NCBI GenBank assembly: GCA_028688235.1
Contig: JAQTYP010000058.1
Coordinates: 1 to 11,804, forward strand
Origin: Methylomonas sp.
Lineage (GTDB): Bacteria; Pseudomonadota; Gammaproteobacteria; Methylococcales; Methylomonadaceae
Direction: 5' to 3'
Length of the DNA stretch: 11,804 nt
Position numbers and translations under genes: made by a program. Positions 6,192-11,804 of this stretch are shown piece after piece. The stretch's first letter is position 1. Each line of letters begins with the position of its first letter. The notes under the pieces are model-generated. The model did no database searches, was not told where the DNA came from, and worked only from the letters and a program-made list of their open reading frames with translations.

Positions 6192-7519
6192 TCCAGCAGG
6201 TTTCCAAGCGTTATGACGCTTATCGGGATAGTGGGGTTGAGTGGTTGGGGCATGTGCCTGAGAGTTGGACTATAGTGCGTTTGAAAGACTTAGGATTTTT
6301 GCAAAATGGGATTAGTAAAAGTGGCGATTATTTCGGTTCAGGCTTTCCTTTTATTAGCTATGGTAATGTTTACAACAATACTATTTCATCCGAAAAAATT
6401 AAAACCCTCGCGAATTCAACGCCTGAAGACCAGCAAGCATACTCTTGTAAACGTGGCGATGTATTTTTTACTCGGACATCAGAAACAATAGAAGAAATTG
6501 GATTTTCAGCAACATGTCTAAAAACCATTCCAAAGACTGTTTTTTCTGGGTTTGTTATTCGATTTAGACCAACGACTAATGATTTAGTAGCTGAATTTTC
6601 TAGCTTTTATTTTTCTGCAAATATTCTTCGTAGATTTTTTATTAATGAAATAGCACTGGTTACGAGAGCTTCCTTAGGTCAAGGCTTATTAAATAAACTT
6701 TCAGTTTTACTTCCAACTCCACCCGAACAAAAAGCCATCGCCAATTATCTCGACGATAAAACCGCGAAAATCGACCAACAAATCGACCTGCTTTCCCAAA
6801 AAGCCAAGCACTATGGTGAACTTAAACAAGCCCTGATTAACGAAACCGTCACACGCGGGCTGGATAAAACCGTTCCCATGAAAGACAGCGGGATAGAGTG
6901 GATTGGTGAGATTCCGGCGCATTGGGAGGTCAAGAGAGTTAAAGAGCTGGGTAATCTTGTTCTTGGAAAGATGCTTGATAATAATCAAGGGTCAGATAAA
7001 TTATTAAAACCGTACTTGAAGTCAAAAAATATAGGCTGGTTAAAAGTTACCGACAGTAATGTTGAAGAAATGTTTTTTTCACCTTACGAGATAAAATTGT
7101 ATCGGCTTAAAAAAGGAGATTTATTATTTAGCGAAGGCGGCGAAGTTGGTAAAACAGCATATTGGAACGATGAGATTGAAGAATGCTTCATTCAAAATTC
7201 AGTCCATAAATTTACTGTCAATAAGAACAGTTATTCACGTTATTTTTTATTCCTTTCATTTGCAGCAGGGCGCGCAAATTACTATGACAATATAGTAAAT
7301 TTTGTAAGCATAAAGCACTTAACTAAAGAAAAGTTGTCACGAGTGGTTTGGCTATCACCCCCACCGCATGAACAAAAAGCCATCGCCGACTATCTTGACC
7401 AAAAAACCGCGCAAATCGACGCGATTGTCGAAACCATCACCGCCCAAATCGATAACCTGAAAGCACTACGTAAAACCCTGATTAACGATGTCGTGACCGG
7501 TAAAATCTGCATCCTTTAG
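6188..7519 (+). CDS. hsdS: Type I restriction-modification specificity subunit HsdS
   Basis: This 443-residue protein contains two target recognition domains, each reading half of a bipartite DNA site, so it sets the specificity of both modification and restriction. Each half starts with a matching segment, YRDSGVEWLGHVPESW (12-27) and MKDSGIEWIGEIPAHW (231-246), about 219 residues apart. Each ends with a coiled conserved region, PPEQKAIANYLDDKTAKID (from 178) and PHEQKAIADYLDQKTAQID (from 393). The conserved regions repeat at DNA level too, with an 18-bp identity at 6725-6742 and 7370-7387. The recognition domains (roughly 6290-6720 and 6945-7360) are clearly more AT-rich than the conserved parts and the neighbouring genes, as expected for exchangeable domains. 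Its start overlaps the vapC' stop. Confidence 0.95.
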   Translation: MIQQVSKRYDAYRDSGVEWLGHVPESWTIVRLKDLGFLQNGISKSGDYFGSGFPFISYGNVYNNTISSEKIKTLANSTPEDQQAYSCKRGDVFFTRTSETIEEIGFSATCLKTIPKTVFSGFVIRFRPTTNDLVAEFSSFYFSANILRRFFINEIALVTRASLGQGLLNKLSVLLPTPPEQKAIANYLDDKTAKIDQQIDLLSQKAKHYGELKQALINETVTRGLDKTVPMKDSGIEWIGEIPAHWEVKRVKELGNLVLGKMLDNNQGSDKLLKPYLKSKNIGWLKVTDSNVEEMFFSPYEIKLYRLKKGDLLFSEGGEVGKTAYWNDEIEECFIQNSVHKFTVNKNSYSRYFLFLSFAAGRANYYDNIVNFVSIKHLTKEKLSRVVWLSPPPHEQKAIADYLDQKTAQIDAIVETITAQIDNLKALRKTLINDVVTGKICIL

Positions 7520-7531
7520 GAGGACCTGACC

Positions 7532-7729
7532 ATGAGCCAAACCGTACAAGCTGAAATACCTGATCAACTGTTCCAACAGGCGCAAACCCTGGTGCATCAG
7601 GGTTGGGCCGGCAGTTTTCAGGAAATCGTCAACGATGCCATGCGGCGTTATCTGGAATCCCATCAGGAGGCATTAACCGAAGCCTTCATTCAGGACGATG
7701 TGCAATGGGGCTTGCATAGCGATAGCTAA
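7532..7729 (+). CDS. Ribbon-helix-helix-like antitoxin, apparently without toxin
   Basis: This is a 65-residue protein, MSQTVQAEIPDQLFQQAQTL to QDDVQWGLHSDS. A short strand followed by two helices (IPDQLFQQAQTLVHQG, SFQEIVNDAMRRYLESH) fits a ribbon-helix-helix DNA-binding antitoxin, and the acidic, tryptophan-containing tail fits the toxin-binding end of antitoxins usually paired with PIN-domain toxins. A near-perfect AGGAGG (7518-7523) overlaps the hsdS stop, so expression is probably strong and coupled to hsdS. The 55 bases after its stop contain no toxin start, so it looks orphaned. The family assignment comes from pattern only. Confidence 0.65.
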   Translation: MSQTVQAEIPDQLFQQAQTLVHQGWAGSFQEIVNDAMRRYLESHQEALTEAFIQDDVQWGLHSDS

Positions 7730-7784
7730 AACTGCACTTCACCATTATTTTCTTAACGAATATTCAAATTGCATGGAGACTCTT

Positions 7785-7997
7785 ATGGCAAGACAAGACG
7801 CTTATCTCGACCAAATACAACAGGAATTAAAACTAACCCCGGTTGAATATCTGCCGGCCTTGCTTAACATCGTCCATACTTTTCGGGAAAGCGTTGCTAT
7901 GAATAGCGCCGAAGAAAGTTTCAGGACGGGTTGGAGCGAAATTAAAAAGGGTGATTATGAGCCGATTAGCCAGTTATGGGACGGTATTGATCAATGA
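7785..7997 (+). CDS. Antitoxin of a RelE-family module
   Basis: This is a 70-residue protein (MARQDAYLDQIQQELKLTPV...). Helical, acidic, with a segment LPALLNIVHTFRESV and a C-terminus SEIKKGDYEPISQLWDGIDQ of the kind that binds toxin. Its identity as antitoxin comes mainly from position: its stop overlaps the start of a RelE-like frame (ATGA at 7994-7997). The start at 7785 is chosen because GGAG (7775-7778) lies at good spacing; an in-frame ATG at 7773 is an alternative, and the frame is open further upstream over the end of the previous gene. The gene is intact while the toxin is broken. Confidence 0.65.
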   Translation: MARQDAYLDQIQQELKLTPVEYLPALLNIVHTFRESVAMNSAEESFRTGWSEIKKGDYEPISQLWDGIDQ

Positions 7998-8485
7998 GTT
8001 TAGCGATTTACTACTCTCATGAATTCAAACGCAATGTGCGTAAATTAATCGGCTTCTCGTTTAAAACGGGACAAAGAGGGAGGCTTAACCGTTCGTCCTG
8101 AGCTTGTCGAAGGGCGAGCGGTTAAGCCATTCATGGTTCGACAAGCTCACCACGAACGGCTTAACCTCTGACTGTCCCGGCTTAAGTTGGTAGCCAATTA
8201 ATCAAAAAATATCCTTCATTGCCAAATGACTTAAAGGGTTTCATTGACAGCCTTTACGCCGGTGAAATACCCGGTGAACGGTTGCAACATGTCGGCCAGG
8301 AAGTTTACAAAGCGCGTATTAAAAATACGGACAATAAAAAAGGCAAAAGCGGTGGGTATCGAATCATTTATTTTTTGGCAAAACAGGAGCAGATTTTTTT
8401 AGTGACACTTTATGCGAAATCGATACAAGAGGATGTCAGTAATGAAAAGATTCTGGCCATTATTGAAGACTGTCAGCAGGAATAA
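7994..8485 (+). pseudogene. RelE-family toxin gene disrupted by an inserted palindromic element
   Basis: The frame starts MSLAIYYSHEFKRNVRKLI, then enters an insertion and stops at TGA 8099-8101 (35 codons). After the insertion the same frame resumes KKYPSLPNDLKGFIDSLYAG and runs through KSGGYRIIYFL and LVTLYAKS to a TAA at 8483-8485. Removing 153 bp (the 145-bp element plus one copy of the 8-bp duplication) restores a continuous 112-residue protein of normal RelE/ParE size; this family cleaves mRNA at the ribosome or targets other essential processes. The GGYRIIYF and C-terminal segments are typical of the family. The two parts are in the same phase but separated by stops, so toxin is not made. 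A downstream fragment could only start from a TTG near 8219. Confidence 0.9.
8043..8203. mobile_element. MITE/REP-like palindromic element with 8-bp target duplication
   Basis: AATTAATC at 8043-8050 is repeated at 8196-8203 and brackets 145 bp (8051-8195) that carry no coding capacity and fold almost wholly on themselves. Outer ends GGCT...AGCC are followed by GGGACA/TGTCCC matching inverted segments. Inside, the 9-mer GGCTTAACC alternates in orientation at exact 38-bp steps: 8082-8090 (+), 8120-8128 (-), 8158-8166 (+). Between them are two 29-base cores in opposite orientation, each with TGAGCTTGTCGAA or its complement. Motifs of the GAGCTTGTCGAA type are widespread dispersed repeats in proteobacteria. 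It interrupts the RelE-like toxin gene. A transposase in trans is presumed and none is in the window. Confidence 0.88.
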
Positions 8486-8515
8486 ATGAATATACCTTCG
8501 GCGTAATGGAAACTC

Positions 8516-11500
8516 ATGAATGAATTACACCTGCAAGACCGATTTTTAGTGCCTTTTCTGCGTGATGGCCTGGGCTACTGGGAAGTCAAAGCCAACACCG
8601 TCACGCAGTCGCTGATTATCGAAGAAGACCTGCAAGCCTTTATTGCCGAAACCGAACTGAACCAAAAGCCCTATGAGGCCTTGCTGAGGAAATACGGCGG
8701 AAATAAGAAACAGTTGTTAGCCGATTTGATCGAGCTGATCCAGGAACGCTGCGGCAGCAGCCGCAACAAGGCCCTGTTCCTGAATACCAATAAATCCGTG
8801 GCTTTGCAAGGCATCAAACTGCACTTGTTCTATACCGGCGACAGCGTGATTCATGATAACGCCTTGTTCGAGCAGAACCTATTTTCGGTGGTGCAGGAAT
8901 TGCCCTACAAATACCGCTATCAGGACCAGTTGATCTATTCCTTCCGGCCTGATTTGGCCTTCTTCGTCAACGGCATTTATCTGGGCTATAGCGAGCTGAA
9001 ATCCAACTACACCAACCAGAACGCCAGCAAGAATGGCCGTGGCAAGGTCATCAAGGATTATTTCGAGGCGGTGAAAGCTTATTACTCCCATGTGGATGCC
9101 AACGCCATGCTCAGCGAGAAGGACAAGGAAGCCGTGCGCCGCGATTTCCTGAAAGTGTTTGAAAAAGCCATCCACATCAGCACCACCGATATTAAAGACA
9201 CTTACGTGATTCGCAACATCTCGGACTTTTTCGAGGATATTCTGGAAACCTGCCGGCAGGGCAAGTTTGACCGCGAAGACTATGAAAAACGAGTGATGAA
9301 GGTGTTCAAGCCTTATCCCTTGATCAATCCGGATGCCGACAAAAAGGACAAATTCAAGGAACTATTTACCGCCCATTACGGCAAGCCCTTCATCGAGAAG
9401 GAAATCCTGTATTACAACTTCATCGAGCGGGATGTGTACGTCGTCAAGGGTGTCAAGCAGCTTAAAGACGAGAAAGGTCAGCTGATTTCGCCTCGGCCGA
9501 AACAGAAATTCGGCACCGATAAAATCATCGCCAAAATCGATGAGTTTCTGGAGCATGAAGGCGAGGACGATTACTTCATTGCCTTGCTGGAAAAGCAACT
9601 GGCCCAGGTGTCGCCAGCGAAACGCCTGGAACTGATCGAAAAACGCAAAGCCTACGCCAACAACAAAAACGTCTATTCACTGCTGATGCAATACGCGGCG
9701 GGCTTCGGCAAGTCGAATATCATCGGCTGGACGGCGTTGCAGCTGAAGGACATGCGCCGTGATGGCGAGTATGTCTACGACAAGATCATGATTGTGGTGG
9801 ATCGCTTGCAGTTGCGCAGCCAGATCGATTCCTTGATGTTGAATATGAACATCGACAACCGGATGTATATCGAGGCGCATAACAAGAAGACTTTTCAGGA
9901 TGCGTTAAAGTCAGACATGCGGATTGTGATCGTCAATCTGCAAAAGTTCGGCGCCGCCCGCGACATGTTGGATAAAGAGGTGTTGGACAAACTGGCCAAG
10001 CTGCGCATCGTGTTTCTGATCGATGAAATTCACCGCTCCAATAGCGGCGAGATGTACGAGGACATGGTGAATATCTTCGATGAATTGCAATCCGCGTTCG
10101 ATCAGGACAAGGCTTATCAGGCCAAGCGCGATAAAAAGAATCTGATTATCGGTTTTACGGCCACGCCGGACGATCATACGCTGGCCCGGTTTGGCGAATA
10201 CAGTGGCTACGCCGAAAGCGAAAAGTTATGGGTGCCGTTTGATTCGTACACCATGAAAGAAGCCATCGAGGATGGCTTTATTCTCAATCCGCTGAAGAAT
10301 ATCGTGCCGGTGGCCTCGAAGATGCTGTTCGATGTGCCCAAAAACACGCTGGAAGGCTTCGAAGCCAAGACGTACAAGGACGCTCAAAAGAAACAGATTT
10401 ATGAAAACCGCGAACGGATTGACGCCATTGCCGAGTATGTGGCCGATATGCTGGTCAAGGACGTGTACCGGCAGATTCGAGGCACCGGTAAGGCCATGCT
10501 GGCCGTGCATTCCATCAAAGCGGCCATTGCTTATAAAGAAGCCGTAGCCAAGCATTTCAATGAACGGGTCAAGGAACCCAAATACCAGAAGTACGCGGAC
10601 GCGCCGATTTATATCGTCTATTCCGACAATCAGGATGAGCAAAGCGCCAAAGGCTTGAATGGTGGTTTGTCGGAAGAAAAGGTGTTGGAGAATTTCTCGC
10701 TGAAGAAGAATGGTTTGATCATCGTGGTGGCCAAGCTGCAAACCGGCTTTGATGAACGGCGGCTGCATACCTTGTTTCTGGATAAGGAGATTCGCGGCAT
10801 CAGTGCCATTCAAACCATTTCCCGCGTCAACCGCACCACCAAGTACAAGAACGACTGCAAGATCATCGATTTCTCTTACGAGAATGTGAATGTGCAGAAC
10901 ATCAAGGATGCCTTCGAGCATTTTTCCGATGTGGTGGTCAGCGATTTCGACCCGTTCAGCGATAAGCGGGTTTTGGAGATTCTGTTTACCGAGCTTAAAA
11001 AATCCGAGGTGTACCAGAAGTTTTTCGATGTCTTCATGCAGATTTTCAAGGATGCCGACAAGCGGGATGATCCGGAAAACTATCTGGACCTTGAAAACAG
11101 TATCGAAAAATTCATCGATGCCAATCCCAAGCGAACGGCGGATACCAAGGCCAAAACGGCGCAGTATTTTACGATCCTGAACCGGATCGAGTACGTGATC
11201 GAACTGGAGCTGAAATTCAGCGTGCCTTCCTTTTTGCGCTTCTGGCGGCTATTCAACACCTTGTACAACCAGATGCACCGGACCGATGATGTCAAAGACC
11301 CGATCGAGGTCTATTTCGATAATCAGATCGGCATCATTGAAGTGGAAACCCAGGAAACCGAGGCGAAGAAAAAAAAGCCGACCAAAGTGGCGGAAGGCAC
11401 CGAATCTGGCGGCAGCTACCAGTTCGATATTTTAAAGATCATCGAAGCCCGCAACGAACAGGAAGCGATTGTCGGCGGCTTGATTAAAGATTTCGAAGGC

Positions 11501-11743
11501 AAGATTCAGGAGCTATTCGATTTTGTCCGCCAGGAAGACGAGGGTAAACGGCTGATCGTCAAAATCAAATCCCAGGTATCGGAAGATGAGATTTACAGCG
11601 ATTTTGCCAAGCTGTACCGGCGCTTCAGAGCCTTACGCAAGAAGACGGTTGGGGATTATTTTTTCAAGGAAACCGAGGATTTGGTGGAAAAGCTGTGCGA
11701 TGATTTTGAAGTGAGCGTTAAGGCCAATAATGAAGGGATGTGA
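8516..11743 (+). CDS. hsdR: Type I restriction enzyme motor/nuclease subunit HsdR
   Basis: This 1075-residue protein is the ATP-driven translocase and endonuclease of the complex; on unmethylated foreign DNA it pulls DNA and cuts at a distance from the site. The N-terminal PD-(D/E)XK nuclease motif is visible as RPDLAFF (Pro145-Asp146) and SELKS (Glu160, Lys162). Superfamily 2 helicase motifs follow: Walker A AAGFGKSN with Lys399, motif Ia KIMIVVDRLQL, DEIH box at 503-506, motif III GFTATP (546-551), motif V region IIVVAKLQTGFDERRL, and motif VI QTISRVNR (766-773). The C-terminal part is helical, with a lysine-rich patch (EAKKKKPTK), and probably docks on HsdM/HsdS. The ATG at 8516 has GGA before it and gives the usual N-terminus. 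The start lies 30 bases after the broken toxin. Confidence 0.96.
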   Translation: MNELHLQDRFLVPFLRDGLGYWEVKANTVTQSLIIEEDLQAFIAETELNQKPYEALLRKYGGNKKQLLADLIELIQERCGSSRNKALFLNTNKSVALQGIKLHLFYTGDSVIHDNALFEQNLFSVVQELPYKYRYQDQLIYSFRPDLAFFVNGIYLGYSELKSNYTNQNASKNGRGKVIKDYFEAVKAYYSHVDANAMLSEKDKEAVRRDFLKVFEKAIHISTTDIKDTYVIRNISDFFEDILETCRQGKFDREDYEKRVMKVFKPYPLINPDADKKDKFKELFTAHYGKPFIEKEILYYNFIERDVYVVKGVKQLKDEKGQLISPRPKQKFGTDKIIAKIDEFLEHEGEDDYFIALLEKQLAQVSPAKRLELIEKRKAYANNKNVYSLLMQYAAGFGKSNIIGWTALQLKDMRRDGEYVYDKIMIVVDRLQLRSQIDSLMLNMNIDNRMYIEAHNKKTFQDALKSDMRIVIVNLQKFGAARDMLDKEVLDKLAKLRIVFLIDEIHRSNSGEMYEDMVNIFDELQSAFDQDKAYQAKRDKKNLIIGFTATPDDHTLARFGEYSGYAESEKLWVPFDSYTMKEAIEDGFILNPLKNIVPVASKMLFDVPKNTLEGFEAKTYKDAQKKQIYENRERIDAIAEYVADMLVKDVYRQIRGTGKAMLAVHSIKAAIAYKEAVAKHFNERVKEPKYQKYADAPIYIVYSDNQDEQSAKGLNGGLSEEKVLENFSLKKNGLIIVVAKLQTGFDERRLHTLFLDKEIRGISAIQTISRVNRTTKYKNDCKIIDFSYENVNVQNIKDAFEHFSDVVVSDFDPFSDKRVLEILFTELKKSEVYQKFFDVFMQIFKDADKRDDPENYLDLENSIEKFIDANPKRTADTKAKTAQYFTILNRIEYVIELELKFSVPSFLRFWRLFNTLYNQMHRTDDVKDPIEVYFDNQIGIIEVETQETEAKKKKPTKVAEGTESGGSYQFDILKIIEARNEQEAIVGGLIKDFEGKIQELFDFVRQEDEGKRLIVKIKSQVSEDEIYSDFAKLYRRFRALRKKTVGDYFFKETEDLVEKLCDDFEVSVKANNEGM

Positions 11744-11747
11744 AAAC

Positions 11748-11804
11748 ATGTCGAAATTTCCACACTTCCAGACTGTCCATAAAGGCCATAAGGTGCGCAG
11801 ACTA
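11748..11804 (+). CDS. Start of an unidentified gene after hsdR
   Basis: An ATG four bases after the hsdR stop opens a frame (MSKFPHFQTVHKGHKVRRL) that runs off the window. AAGGGATG within the hsdR end could serve as a ribosome site, though spacing is long. The basic 19-residue fragment is too short to place in a family. Close spacing suggests it belongs to the same operon; genes for metallopeptidase-like proteins often follow hsdR, but nothing here proves that. Confidence 0.4.
   Translation, partial: MSKFPHFQTVHKGHKVRRL

Noticed and set aside
6725..7387. 18-bp direct repeat inside hsdS as a phase-variation switch
   Set aside because: It is the normal DNA-level similarity of the two conserved regions; no second hsdS, inverted repeat or recombinase is nearby to support switching.
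8051..8195. Possible short CRISPR array because of regularly spaced 9-mers
   Set aside because: The units alternate in orientation and the cores are related inverse copies, so this is a palindromic element; no cas genes are present.
8486..8506. Six-codon frame (ATG to TAA) between relE remnant and hsdR as leader peptide
   Set aside because: Very short, with no associated attenuator hairpin or run of regulatory codons; chance occurrence is likely.
10226..10921. Antisense open frame of 231 codons across hsdR
   Set aside because: It is opposite the helicase motifs of hsdR; the hydrophobic-looking translation is the usual complement of charged codons.

Overview
The window looks like a chromosomal segment of a gammaproteobacterium of moderate GC content. 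The phosphate-uptake and folA genes, the asparaginase and the repeat family around 8.1 kb would fit a methanotroph-like (Methylococcales) genome, but that placement is an inference from general resemblance and no marker gene here proves it. It falls into two parts: a housekeeping half (1-3293) and an accessory half starting just after a tRNA-Pro gene (3294-11804).

Housekeeping half. On the minus strand, in transcription order, lie folA (dihydrofolate reductase), pstS (periplasmic phosphate-binding protein) and the 5' end of pstC (phosphate permease). A tandem Pho box of four half-sites at exact 11-bp steps precedes pstS. A rho-independent terminator sits between pstS and pstC and probably sets a high PstS:PstC ratio. 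Divergent from folA is an L-asparaginase gene; the 57-bp gap between the two start codons is almost filled by a hairpin with perfect 10-bp arms followed by a T-run that ends at the asparaginase ATG. A tRNA-Pro(CGG) gene with encoded CCA follows.

Accessory half. A type I restriction-modification operon, hsdM-hsdS-hsdR, is interrupted by remnants of three toxin-antitoxin modules. Between hsdM and hsdS sit an intact VapB-like antitoxin and a VapC toxin cut off after about 20 residues and fused in frame to a second, diverged copy of the HsdM C-terminus. A 27-bp perfect direct repeat (5767-5793 and 6113-6139) marks the recombination. Between hsdS and hsdR sit an apparently orphan ribbon-helix-helix-like antitoxin, then a second antitoxin coupled to a RelE-family toxin gene that is broken by a 145-bp palindromic MITE/REP-like element with an 8-bp target duplication. 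Removing 153 bp restores a continuous 112-residue toxin.

The main point is the pattern: all three antitoxin genes are open while all three toxins are truncated, missing or disrupted. The hsdM-vapB-vapC'-hsdS junctions are all ATGA stop/start overlaps, so the chimeric vapC' fragment may still couple HsdS translation to the operon. HsdM (methyltransferase), HsdS (two-domain DNA recognition) and HsdR (nuclease-translocase) all carry their expected motifs and look functional. The last 57 bases begin another gene of unknown function.
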